Below are positions 25,607-32,765 of a stretch of DNA of 52,922 nucleotides, piece after piece (position 1 is the first letter of the stretch; each line of letters starts with the position of its first letter). The notes beneath the pieces were generated by a model. It made no database searches, was not told the DNA's origin, and worked only from the letters and a program-made list of their open reading frames with translations. Source of the stretch: Phenylobacterium sp. (GTDB lineage Bacteria > Pseudomonadota > Alphaproteobacteria > Caulobacterales > Caulobacteraceae); NCBI RefSeq assembly GCF_016124325.1, contig NZ_WGNY01000039.1, positions 1-52,922 of the forward strand, read 5' to 3'. The position numbers were made by a program, and so were the translations under genes.

Positions 25607-26454
25607 GAGGGGCGGGACTCCCGGGCGAACAGTCGGGCCACGATCGTGACCGTCAGCACCGTGGCGGCGATGAGGAGAGCGCCGGCCCAGGCCAACCTGC
25701 GCCAGTCATCGTAAGCGCTCAGGGCGAAGTTGAATATCACCACCGGCAGGTTGGCCGTTGGCCGGGTCAGGTCGAGGTTGAGGAACTGGTTATTCAGCGC
25801 CGTGAACAGCAGCGGCGCGGTCTCGCCGCTGATGCGCGCGAAGGCCAGCAGCGCGCCGGTCAGCATGCCCGCGCGAGCCGCCTTCCAGACCACGTGGAGG
25901 ATGGTGCGCCACACCGGAGCGCCCAGCGCCACCGAGGCCTCTCGCAGAGCCGCCGGCTGGAGGCGCAGGACGTCCTCAGTGGTGCGGGTGATCACCGGGG
26001 CCGCGATCAGCGCCAGCGCCGCCGCCCCGGCGAAGCCGGAGAAGCCCTTCAGCGGCGCGACCAGGATCTCGTAGACGAACAGGCCCACCAGGATCGACGG
26101 CGCCGAAAGCAGCACGTCGTTCAGGAAGCGCACCACCTTGCCGTAGCGGCTGTCCCGCGCGTACTCGGCCAGCCAGGTTCCGGCCAGCACGCCCACGACG
26201 ACGGCGCCCAGCATGGCGACGGCGCACATCATCACCGAGCCCAGGATCGCGTTGAGCAGGCCGCCCGTCGAGCCGGGCGCCGGCGTCGACTTGGTGAAGA
26301 CGTCGAGGTTCAGGCCGCCCAGGCCCTGCCGGAGCAGCGACCACAGGATGGCGGCCAGGGCCAGGATGGCGAGCCCGGTGGCCAGCCAGCAGAAACCCAG
26401 GAAGCCGTACTCCGCCAGGCGGCGCGACAGCCGCGGTGCGCCGGGAGCGATCAT
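25603..26454 (-). CDS. pstA: Phosphate ABC transporter permease PstA
   Basis: A 283-residue inner-membrane permease with about six transmembrane segments. The ABC-permease EAA loop is seen near LREASVALGAPVWRT, followed by TGALLAFARISGETAPLLFTA, a strongly conserved PstA stretch. It forms the channel with PstC. The ATG at 26454 overlaps the pstC stop and is the start to use; a longer open frame upstream in the same phase is only a shadow of pstC. ATGA overlaps at both ends show tight coupling. Confidence 0.96.
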   Translation of the reverse strand: MIAPGAPRLSRRLAEYGFLGFCWLATGLAILALAAILWSLLRQGLGGLNLDVFTKSTPAPGSTGGLLNAILGSVMMCAVAMLGAVVVGVLAGTWLAEYARDSRYGKVVRFLNDVLLSAPSILVGLFVYEILVAPLKGFSGFAGAAALALIAAPVITRTTEDVLRLQPAALREASVALGAPVWRTILHVVWKAARAGMLTGALLAFARISGETAPLLFTALNNQFLNLDLTRPTANLPVVIFNFALSAYDDWRRLAWAGALLIAATVLTVTIVARLFARESRPS

Positions 26455-27413
26455 GCGTGCGCCTGCCTTCCGATCAGCAGCCGGGCGAGCGCCAGGACCA
26501 CGAAGGTGATGACGAAGAGCACGAGGCCCAGGGCGATGAGCGAGGCGGTGTGCAGCTCGCCCGTCGCCTCGGCGAATTCGTTGGCGATGGTCGAGGCGAT
26601 CGTCGAGCCCGAGGCGAACAGCGAGCTCGGGAACCCGTGGGCGTTTCCGATGATGAAGGTGACCGCCATGGTCTCGCCCAGCGCGCGGCCCAGGCCCAGC
26701 ATGATCGCGCCGATCGCGCCGGTCCGCACATAAGGCAGGCTGACCTTTCGGATCACCTCGAAGGTGGTCGACCCCAGGCCATAGGCGCTCTCGCGCACCT
26801 GCGGCGGAATGGTGAGCAGCAGTTCGCGCAGCGTCGCGGCGATGAAGGGCAGGATCATGATCGCCAGGATCACCGAGGCCGAGAAGATCCCGGCCCCGTT
26901 GGGCACGCCGGCGGTGACCTTCTCCCAGAGGCTGCCCGGCGCCGCCGCGGTCATCAGCGGGATCTGGACGTGCTTGGCGAACCAGGGGGCGAAGACGAAC
27001 AGGCCCCACATGCCGTAGACGATCGACGGGATGCCGGCGAGCAGCTCCACCGCCGTGCCGATCGGCCGCCGCAGCGGCGTCGGGCAAAGCTCCACGAGGA
27101 AGATCGCCACGCCCAGCGCCAGCGGCAGCGCCAGGGCCAGCGCGAGCGCCGAGGTCACCAGCGTGCCGACCATGGCGCCGGCGGAGCCGTAGACCTCGGT
27201 GACCGGATTCCATTCGGCGCTGACGAAGAACCGGACGCCGAAGGTGGACAGCGCGGGCCACCCGCCGATGACGAGTGAGACCACGAGCCCGCCCAGGGCG
27301 GCCAGCAGGAACGTCGCCGCGCCGAAGCACAGGGCCTCGAAGGCCCTGTCCAAGGCGGCGCCCCGGGCCGACCTGGGCGGCGCCGGCGCCGGAGCGTCGG
27401 CGGCCAGGGTCAT
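26451..27413 (-). CDS. pstC: Phosphate ABC transporter permease PstC
   Basis: A 320-residue inner-membrane permease with six or seven hydrophobic segments. Conserved PstC features include the region AGIPSIVYGMWGLFVFAP, the EAA-loop region GLGSTTFEVIRKVSLP and GLGRALGETMAVTF. It pairs with PstA. The ATG at 27413 overlaps the pstS stop by ATGA. A longer open frame extending upstream is an out-of-phase reading of pstS and should not be taken as a fusion. Confidence 0.96.
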   Translation of the reverse strand: MTLAADAPAPAPPRSARGAALDRAFEALCFGAATFLLAALGGLVVSLVIGGWPALSTFGVRFFVSAEWNPVTEVYGSAGAMVGTLVTSALALALALPLALGVAIFLVELCPTPLRRPIGTAVELLAGIPSIVYGMWGLFVFAPWFAKHVQIPLMTAAAPGSLWEKVTAGVPNGAGIFSASVILAIMILPFIAATLRELLLTIPPQVRESAYGLGSTTFEVIRKVSLPYVRTGAIGAIMLGLGRALGETMAVTFIIGNAHGFPSSLFASGSTIASTIANEFAEATGELHTASLIALGLVLFVITFVVLALARLLIGRQAHA

Positions 27414-28486
27414 TGAGCGGCCGGCGTGTAGACCGGCTTGCCGTCGGGGCCGACGATCGCCGACCAGCTCGCCCGCACGCGGTCCTTCAGCGAGGCCGGG
27501 AGCGGCACGTAGTCCAGTTCGATCGCCGCGGGGTCGCCGGTGGCGTAGGCGTGGTCGAAGAAGCCCAGCACCGTCTTGGCCGTGGCCGCGTCGGCCTGCT
27601 GCTTGTGCATCAGGATGAAGGTGGCGCCGGTGATCGGCCAGGCGTTGTCGCCCGGCTGGTTGAGCAGCAGCAGGTAGAAGCCCGGAGCCTTGTCCCAGTC
27701 GGCGCCGGCGGCGGCGGCGGCGAAGGTCTCGGCCGTCGGGGCCACAAAGGCGCCGGAGGCGTTCTTCAGCGACACGGCCGACATGGCGTTCTGCTTGGCG
27801 TAGGCGTACTCGACATAGCCGATGGAGCCCGGGGTCTGCTTCACGTAGCCCGCCACGCCGTCGTTGCCCTTGCCGCCCTGCCCGGTCGGCCAGGCGACGG
27901 AGTCGCTGGCGCCGACGCTCGACCACTGCGGCGCGGCGGCGGCCAGATAGCTGGTGAACAGGGAGCTGGTGCCCGAGCCGTCCGAACGGTGGACCACGGT
28001 GATCGGCAGGTTCGGCAGCTTCACGTCGGGGTTCAGCGCCTTGATCGCCGGGTCGGACCACTTGGTGACCTTGCCCAGGAAGATGTCGGCCAGCAGCGTC
28101 CCGGTCATCTTGATCTGACCCGTGGCCACGCCTTCCAGATTGACCACCGGAACCACGCCGCCCATGACGGTCGGAAACTGCACCAGACCCGCCTCGTCCA
28201 GTTCCTCGGGCTTCAGCGGCTTGTCGCTGGCGCCGAAGGCCACGGTCTTGGCCTTGATCTGCTTGATGCCCCCACCCGAGCCGATGGCCTGGTAGTTGAG
28301 CGCCACGCCGGTCTCGGCCTTCTGGGCCTCGGCCCACTTGGCGTAGAGCGGAGCGGGGAAGGTCGCGCCTGCGCCCGAGATCTGGGCGGCCGGGGCGGAC
28401 TTCGCCCCCTCGCCCGCCGTGTCGGACTTGCTGCAGGCGGCGAGCGCGAGGCAGGCGACGACGCCCACCATGAGCCTACGGATCAT
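27410..28486 (-). CDS. pstS: Phosphate-binding periplasmic lipoprotein PstS
   Basis: A 358-residue substrate-binding protein for the Pst transporter. The N-terminus carries a lipoprotein signal ending LALAAC, so it is predicted to be anchored rather than free. Phosphate-binding segments typical of PstS are present: GAGATFPAPLYAKW, IGSGGGIKQI and the HRSDGSGTSSLFT loop. AAGGAG precedes the ATG. The 105 bases between the porin stop and this gene contain a Pho-box array (28524-28567), so it is expected to be strongly induced by PhoB under phosphate starvation. Confidence 0.96.
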   Translation of the reverse strand: MIRRLMVGVVACLALAACSKSDTAGEGAKSAPAAQISGAGATFPAPLYAKWAEAQKAETGVALNYQAIGSGGGIKQIKAKTVAFGASDKPLKPEELDEAGLVQFPTVMGGVVPVVNLEGVATGQIKMTGTLLADIFLGKVTKWSDPAIKALNPDVKLPNLPITVVHRSDGSGTSSLFTSYLAAAAPQWSSVGASDSVAWPTGQGGKGNDGVAGYVKQTPGSIGYVEYAYAKQNAMSAVSLKNASGAFVAPTAETFAAAAAGADWDKAPGFYLLLLNQPGDNAWPITGATFILMHKQQADAATAKTVLGFFDHAYATGDPAAIELDYVPLPASLKDRVRASWSAIVGPDGKPVYTPAAQ

Positions 28487-28523
28487 TGCGATCTCCTTGT
28501 TGGTGATCTTGCGTCTAGGAGTG

Positions 28524-28567
28524 TCGTGCGACAGTTCGGCGACGGTTGCGTGAAGGTTCGATGACAG
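28524..28567 (-). promoter_or_regulatory. Pho-box array upstream of pstS
   Basis: Read on the minus strand, four 11-base units follow each other without interruption: CTGTCATCGAA, CCTTCACGCAA, CCGTCGCCGAA, CTGTCGCACGA. The consensus Pho box is two CTGTCAT half-sites with a 4-base spacer, so this is two consecutive boxes in phase. Units 1 and 4 match best. TAGACG, a possible -10 element, lies about ten bases after the last unit. Confidence 0.85.
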
Positions 28568-28591
28568 CCTTCATGGAACGCCTGCCGACCG

Positions 28592-29893
28592 TCACCAGCG
28601 GAACTGACCGAACAGCCCGACTTCGTCGTACGTCCCGCCGGCGACGCCGCCGATCGCGCCGTTCGAGGTCGAGATCAGGCCGTTGTCGACCTTGTCGCGT
28701 TTGTAGACAAGCGCGAGGTCCACGATCTTCGCCGGCTCGTAGTTCAGGCCGAGGTTGAAGTAGCTGTCCTTGCGCCCCGGAACGGTGTCGCGGGCCGTGC
28801 GCACCCGGTCGTAGCGCCCGAAGGCGGCGACCTGCGGCGTGATGTTGAACGATCCGAACAGCGAATAGCCATCGGACTTGTCGCCCGCCACGGTCGTCAC
28901 GTTGTTCCAGTTGCGGGCGGCGAAGTACTCCGCGCCGACCCGGAAGCGGTCGGTCCGGTAGGCGGCGATGGCGTCGAGCCGTTCGGCGCGGTGGTAGGTG
29001 ACGACGCCCTGCTTGTCCTTGCCCAGCTTGCCGGTGTAGCCGCCGACGCCGAACGTGAAGTGGTCGACGGTGGTGCTCAGCCGCCCTTCGAAGTCGACGC
29101 TCTTCGAGCGCGTCGGGCTCTTGTAGCCGGCGCCGTTGATGGCCGAGACGGCGTAGTCGACCATCCCCAGCTTGCCGAAGGCGTGCACGCCCCAGTCGGC
29201 GGAGGTCCCGAACTTGTCGCGATCGGCCACGGTGTTCTCGACGAATCGGTAGCCGTAGACGTCCTCGGCGAACGGCACCCACGGCAGGTCGGCCGAGCCC
29301 AGCCGGACCGTGAGCGCATCGGCCACCTTGGCCTGGAGATAGGCCTTCTTGATGTAGACCTGCGTCAGCCCCTCGGCGTCGTTGTACTGCACGTCGGTGG
29401 TGACGTTCGCCGAGAAGGTGTCGTCGAACCTGTGGTCGACGCCCACGTAGAAGCGCTTGATGTCGAAGCCCGTCCCGCTGGGGGCGACGTTGGCGCCGTC
29501 GCGCTCGACGTCGACGTGGCTCAGGTCGAAGTACATCCGCCCGCTGACCTTGGTGGCGCTGGTCCAGTCGGGCTTCGGCGCCTGTTCGGCCACGGCGGTC
29601 TTCACCTGGGCCGGGATGGTCTCGATCTGCGCCGCCGCCTTCGCCTGGGCCACCTTGGCCGCGGCGTCCGCTTCGGCGGCCTGGCGCTCCAGGGCCTGCT
29701 GCCGCTGTTCCTGGGCCGCGAGCCGCTCGGTGAGCGCCTGCACCTGGGCCTTCAGGGTCTCGATCTCGGCGGCCTGGCGCTCGGCTTCGGCGGCGGACTC
29801 GCGCGGCGCCGGGGACGCCGCCTCGGCGCAATGCCCACTCGCCAGCACGACGCTCGCCGCGGCGCCGGCGAGCAGCGACAGTCTCAGTTTCAT
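28592..29893 (-). CDS. Phosphate-selective porin (OprP/OprO family)
   Basis: A 433-residue outer-membrane protein. A signal peptide (about residues 1-25, ending AEAA) precedes a periplasmic coiled coil of roughly 60 residues rich in Glu, Ala and Gln (ETLKAQVQALTERLAAQEQ). After that comes a beta-barrel that ends in FGQFRW, with the terminal aromatic needed for outer-membrane insertion. The coiled coil is usual in the alphaproteobacterial members and may tether to peptidoglycan or trimerise. Its own Pho-box array (29954-29993) and position upstream of pstS indicate phosphate or polyphosphate uptake under starvation. Substrate specificity is inferred from context. Confidence 0.9.
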   Translation of the reverse strand: MKLRLSLLAGAAASVVLASGHCAEAASPAPRESAAEAERQAAEIETLKAQVQALTERLAAQEQRQQALERQAAEADAAAKVAQAKAAAQIETIPAQVKTAVAEQAPKPDWTSATKVSGRMYFDLSHVDVERDGANVAPSGTGFDIKRFYVGVDHRFDDTFSANVTTDVQYNDAEGLTQVYIKKAYLQAKVADALTVRLGSADLPWVPFAEDVYGYRFVENTVADRDKFGTSADWGVHAFGKLGMVDYAVSAINGAGYKSPTRSKSVDFEGRLSTTVDHFTFGVGGYTGKLGKDKQGVVTYHRAERLDAIAAYRTDRFRVGAEYFAARNWNNVTTVAGDKSDGYSLFGSFNITPQVAAFGRYDRVRTARDTVPGRKDSYFNLGLNYEPAKIVDLALVYKRDKVDNGLISTSNGAIGGVAGGTYDEVGLFGQFRW

Positions 29894-29953
29894 GTCGAAT
29901 CCTCCGCGCGTCGCGCTCAGCGGCGCGAACGGTGGCGGTCTTAAGAATCTTCG

Positions 29954-29993
29954 GTGACAGTCCCGCGCATGTTTGATGACAGTTACATGTCAG
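29954..29993 (-). promoter_or_regulatory. Pho-box array upstream of the phosphate porin
   Basis: On the minus strand CTGACAT (29993-29987), CTGTCAT (29982-29976) and CTGTCAC (29960-29954) are spaced in multiples of 11 bases, with the intervening unit CATGCGC degenerate. The first pair is a near-perfect Pho box (CTGACAT-GTAA-CTGTCAT). It ends 61 bases before the porin start and should place PhoB next to the promoter. Confidence 0.85.
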
Positions 29994-30000
29994 TCCGCCC

Positions 30001-30176
30001 CCGGTCCGGTCTGGACCGGCGCGAGCCGCGCTTTCCCGCATGACGCGGAAGCGTCACGGGCCCGACATCTGCGTCCAGTAGAAACGACGGCAGTAACCCC
30101 TCGCGTATCTCTCCACGTCGGCCGACCCGATGGCCGTTTCAGCCGCGACCGCCCCCACGGTCGCGGCTGCTTTTTT
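30001..30176 (+). ncRNA. Candidate small RNA with three stem-loops and an intrinsic terminator
   Basis: This 342-base gap upstream of the porin has no convincing CDS but folds well on the plus strand. CCGGTCC-GGTCT-GGACCGG is at 30001-30019. A 10-bp stem at 30035-30060 (CCCG/CGGG and TGACGC/GCGTCA) is capped by the GNRA-type loop GGAA. CGGCC/GGCCG lies at 30119-30136, and a classic terminator ends at 30176. It is divergent from the Pho-regulated porin. I found no matching known RNA family and no clear promoter; the 5' end is a guess. Confidence 0.4.
30141..30176 (+). terminator. Rho-independent terminator
   Basis: AGCCGCGACCG (30141-30151), loop CCCCCA, CGGTCGCGGCT (30158-30168), then GC and six T. 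This is an 11-bp perfect stem with a U-tract on the plus strand only. No plus-strand gene precedes it within 8 kb, apart from the candidate small RNA, so it implies an unannotated plus-strand transcript. Confidence 0.85.
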
Positions 30177-30235
30177 GGAAGATCGCGGTGGCGTCCGGGG
30201 CCGTTGGCCGAGGACATGAGCGCGCCGGCGCCGCG

Positions 30236-30400
30236 CTAGGAGCTGTCCTCCCCCTCCCCGGCCGGCAGGTCGCGGATGCGGCGCTTGATCCCGAAGGGGC
30301 TGGGCTCGGCCAGCCGCGGACGCTCGGCGAGCCGGCGCACGCGGCCCTCGGCCAGTTCGGCGAGGATGGCCTCGGCGCGGTCGGTGGCGGCCTCGGACAT
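30236..30400 (-). CDS. Small hypothetical protein, 54 residues
   Basis: From the ATG at 30400 the frame gives a 54-residue charged helical protein (MSEAATDRAEAILAELAEG... ending GEDSS) with strong G/C bias at third codon positions, as in real genes here. There is no good Shine-Dalgarno, no signal peptide and no membrane segment. Residues 5-30 could form an amphipathic helix. I do not recognise it. The reading frame remains open upstream into the repeat region, but that part does not look like protein. Confidence 0.5.
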   Translation of the reverse strand: MSEAATDRAEAILAELAEGRVRRLAERPRLAEPSPFGIKRRIRDLPAGEGEDSS

Positions 30401-30905
30401 GATCGCGAGGGGAACACGCCGGTGCGTCAGGTTCGAACGTCGCGGGGGGATGGAACCCCGAAAAACACGAAAGGCCACGAAAGGGGGGGAACCACGGATT
30501 GCACGGATGACACGGATTGGGGCCTGCGCTGCCCCTCCCCCAGCGATGTCATCCCGGTTTCGGCCCCCGGGTCCGGCCGGACGGCCGGCCCGAGGACAGG
30601 CTCCGCTCGAAGACCGGGACCCCAAAGCGTGGCGTCGGACGAGGATGCGGGGCGTCGCCGCCATGGCGACCTACGGAGTCAGACGCTCTGAGGTCCCGGT
30701 CTTCCGCGCAGCGCGCGGAAACCGGGATGACATGGTGGAGCGGGCGGCGCCCGCATCCGTGAAATCGGTGAAATCCGTGGTCTGAACGATCGCCGCTACG
30801 CAGCGCGGAAACCGGGACGCCATCGTGGAGCAGGCGGCGCCGGCATCCGTGAAATCGGTGAAATCCGTGGTTCGGCGGATCGCCGCCGCAGGGCCCGCGG
30901 CCGGC
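30401..30905. repeat. Gene-free 505-base stretch with nested fold-back and direct repeats
   Basis: Three nested inverted pairs share one centre: ACCACGGATT (30491-30500) with AATCCGTGGT (30772-30781); GTCATCCCGGTTTC (30548-30561) with its exact complement at 30718-30731; and GAAGACCGGGACC (30609-30621) with its exact complement at 30692-30704. A 69-base unit of the right arm (30713-30781) is then repeated directly at 30803-30871, a 90-base period, with few changes. This is a REP/MITE-like intergenic element with a partial duplication. Nothing coding was seen. Confidence 0.75.
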
Positions 30906-31133
30906 CTACCGGACGGTGTCGGCGACGCGCTGGCGGCGGTTGAGGCTGCGGATGCAGGCGCGCAGCAGGGCGGCGCGCTCGGGCGCGATGCCGTGACAGG
31001 CCAGCTCGCGGCGGGCGCCTTCCAGCGCCTCGCCGTGGTGACGGACCCCGAGGCTCCACACTTCGGCGCGGACTTCGGCGGGGCTGGGCGAACGGCGCCG
31101 CGCGGCCCAGGCGGCGAAGGACATGGCGCTCAT
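30906..31133 (-). CDS. Small hypothetical protein, 75 residues (third gene of a small-protein operon)
   Basis: The ATG at 31133 (MSAMSFAAWAARRR) has an excellent GGGAGGAG site 7-8 bases upstream and overlaps the stop of the preceding 47-residue gene as ATGA. The protein is helical and basic, with two or three predicted helices (PAEVRAEVWSLGVRHHGEAL; RAALLRACIRSLNRRQRV), has no membrane segment and one interior cysteine pair (residues about 49 and 62). I recognise no family. Start quality and coupling make it a real gene; function unknown. Confidence 0.7.
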   Translation of the reverse strand: MSAMSFAAWAARRRSPSPAEVRAEVWSLGVRHHGEALEGARRELACHGIAPERAALLRACIRSLNRRQRVADTVR

Positions 31134-31273
31134 CGGCCGCTCCTCCCGCCGCCGGTGCTGCGGCTGTCGTTGAGCGGCGGCGCGGCGCCGCGCGGCGTCG
31201 AGGGCCCGCTGGAGCGCGGGTCGGTGAGGTCGCGGCGCAGCGGCTGGGGATTGGCGGGAACGTAGGCTGTCAT
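31130..31273 (-). CDS. Small hypothetical protein, 47 residues (second gene of the operon)
   Basis: From the ATG at 31273: MTAYVPANPQPLRRDLTD, then a Ser/Pro/Gly/Arg-rich tail ending GGGRSGR. Low complexity and probably disordered. AAGGG lies about eight bases upstream. Its stop overlaps the next gene's ATG (ATGA) and the ribosome-binding site of that gene lies inside its last codons, so at the least it could serve as a translated leader for the 75-residue gene. Not recognised. Confidence 0.5.
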   Translation of the reverse strand: MTAYVPANPQPLRRDLTDPRSSGPSTPRGAAPPLNDSRSTGGGRSGR

Positions 31274-31294
31274 ACGGGGGGACCCTTTCGGGGT

Positions 31295-31564
31295 TCAGAG
31301 GACGGTCGCCGAAACGCCGTCCATGAGGCGGTTGAGATGGTCGGCCAGGGCCTCGGCCTCGGTCGCCGAGACGCCGGGGCGCAGGTGGACCGCCACCAGG
31401 GCGGCCGTGGGGCACGACGGGCCCACGCCCTGGGGCTCGAACACGAGGTGGGGCGGACGCCCGGCCGGCGTCTGGACCGTGCAATGGTGGTGCGGGCCGG
31501 CGCGCGGCGGAACCGCGTGAAGCGTGGCGCCTCCGCGACCGGCGGCGGCGCGGGATTGGGACAT
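31295..31564 (-). CDS. Small hypothetical protein, 89 residues (first gene of the operon)
   Basis: From the ATG at 31564 (MSQSRAAAGRGG) the product has a basic, low-complexity start, a central beta-like part with HHH and PPHLVFEPQGVGPS, and an amphipathic helix TEAEALADHLNRLMDG near the C-terminus. Two cysteines, no membrane segment. In-frame ATGs at 31645 and 31663 could lengthen it by 27 or 33 residues; none has a good ribosome-binding site. It is followed after 21 bases by the 47-residue gene. No family recognised. Confidence 0.5.
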   Translation of the reverse strand: MSQSRAAAGRGGATLHAVPPRAGPHHHCTVQTPAGRPPHLVFEPQGVGPSCPTAALVAVHLRPGVSATEAEALADHLNRLMDGVSATVL

Positions 31565-31892
31565 GTTGTAGCCGTGACGCGCCGCGCCGGGAGCCGATCG
31601 ACCGCTTGATTTCGCGGCACGCTTCCGACGGCGCGTGTCCAACATAGGGCGCCGGGGCCCCAAAAGCCAGGACGGCGGCCCCGGGGACCAGACCCCGAGG
31701 GGCGCGAAGGGCGCGAAAGGACCCGTGGGAGCCCTCCATGTCGTCCCGCCTTGGCCGCATGGCGGCGCCGGCAGCCGACCTAGAGCGCGTTAGGCGAGAG
31801 TGTGAGCGGTTTCGCCGCTCGAACGCGCTCCATACTTTTGAATCTCGAGCACGATTCAGCGGTCAGGTGATTCCACCTGACCCCATCGTGCC
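31565..31892. repeat. Gene-free 328-base gap with a two-hairpin repeat element
   Basis: The right half (31783-31891) is a two-hairpin element of the kind scattered between alphaproteobacterial genes. GAGCGCGTT (31783-31791) pairs with AACGCGCTC (31822-31830) around GAGCGG/CCGCTC. GCACGAT (31849-31855) pairs with ATCGTGC (31885-31891) around GGTCAGGTG/CACCTGACC. The second hairpin ends 2 bases from the stop of the minus-strand phosphoesterase gene and could stabilise or end its mRNA; it has no U-tract. The left half holds nothing recognisable beyond the likely promoter of the small-protein operon. Confidence 0.7.
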
Positions 31893-32714
31893 CTAGGCGG
31901 CGAGGGCCGGCTTTCCGGCGGGCAGCGACGCCGGCAGCGCCTTTCGGACCTCGAGCCAGGAGACGATCTCGAGCGCCCCGTCGAACCGCTCGACCACGGC
32001 GGTGCAGCTCTCGACCCAGTCGCCGTCGTTGACGTAGGCCACGCCGCCGATGTCGCGCATCTCGGCCTTGTGGATATGGCCGCAGATCACGCCCTGGACG
32101 CCGCGCCGGCGCGCTTCCTCGGCCATGGCGGCCTCGAACTTGTCGATGAAGGCGACGGCGTCCTTCACCTTGTGCTTCAGGAACGCCGACAGGCTCCAGT
32201 AGCCCAGGCCCAGCATCCGCCGCGCGTGGTTGAACTGGGTGTTGAGGGCCAGCAGCGCGCGGTAGCTCCAGTCGCCCAGGAACGCCAGCCACTTGGCGTG
32301 CTGCACCACGCCGTCGAACTCGTCGCCATGGGTCACGAGATAGCGCTTGCCGTCGGCGGCCTCATGGATCGCGTCGCGCGCCACCACCACCCCGCCGAAG
32401 TGGACGCCGCAGAAATCGCGGATGCGGTCGTCGTGGTTGCCGGGGATGTAGACGACGCGGACCCCCTTGCGCGCCATGCGCAGGATCTTCTGGACCACGT
32501 CGTTGTGCGCCTGGGGCCAGAACCAGCCGCTCTTCATCTTCCAGCCGTCGACGATATCGCCCACGAGGTAGAGCGTCTCGCAGTCCAGCTCGCGGATGAA
32601 CTCCAGGAGCAGGTCGGCCTGGCAGCCGCGCGTGCCCAGGTGGATGTCCGAGATGAACGCCGCCCGGCAGCGGATCGCGGGCGCAGTCTCCAGCATCGCA
32701 GCCCCCAACGGCAT
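31893..32714 (-). CDS. Metallophosphoesterase, PlcP/LpxH-like
   Basis: A 273-residue calcineurin-like phosphoesterase with all metal-site motifs: SDIHLG, GDIVDGW, GNHDD, THGDEFD and GHIHKAE. Databases often call such proteins UDP-2,3-diacylglucosamine diphosphatase (LpxH). The same family contains PlcP, the PhoB-induced phospholipase C of Sinorhizobium and marine bacteria that strips phosphate from membrane lipids during starvation. A Pho box (32742-32759) lies directly upstream and phoB is the next gene, so the PlcP role fits context better than constitutive lipid A synthesis; this is inference. No glycosyltransferase partner lies nearby. Start: ATG 32714, or 32696 with GGGGG upstream. Confidence 0.85.
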   Translation of the reverse strand: MPLGAAMLETAPAIRCRAAFISDIHLGTRGCQADLLLEFIRELDCETLYLVGDIVDGWKMKSGWFWPQAHNDVVQKILRMARKGVRVVYIPGNHDDRIRDFCGVHFGGVVVARDAIHEAADGKRYLVTHGDEFDGVVQHAKWLAFLGDWSYRALLALNTQFNHARRMLGLGYWSLSAFLKHKVKDAVAFIDKFEAAMAEEARRRGVQGVICGHIHKAEMRDIGGVAYVNDGDWVESCTAVVERFDGALEIVSWLEVRKALPASLPAGKPALAA

Positions 32715-32741
32715 GGTCGTAAGTCCGGCTAGAGCGAGTCC

Positions 32742-32759
32742 GTGACAGGCGCGTGACGC
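32742..32759 (-). promoter_or_regulatory. Pho box upstream of the PlcP/LpxH-like gene
   Basis: On the minus strand GCGTCAC-GCGC-CTGTCAC: two 7-base half-sites with the exact 4-base spacing of a Pho box, in the 51-base gap between the phoB stop and the phosphoesterase start. The downstream half-site differs from CTGTCAT only at the last base. Confidence 0.65.
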
Positions 32760-32765
32760 CGCGCC

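Noticed and set aside
25603..28337. Very long frames suggesting N-terminal fusions or frameshifts in pstA and pstC.
   Set aside because: The extra N-terminal parts are out-of-frame readings of the preceding genes. Normal starts with ATGA overlaps give standard-length proteins.
28592..29893. Coiled-coil segment of the porin considered as a separate gene fusion.
   Set aside because: A periplasmic coiled coil before the barrel is common in this porin family and follows directly on the signal peptide.
29973..30239. An 88-codon plus-strand frame over the porin promoter and the terminator.
   Set aside because: It would run through Pho boxes, several perfect stems and a strong terminator, and its composition is not protein-like.
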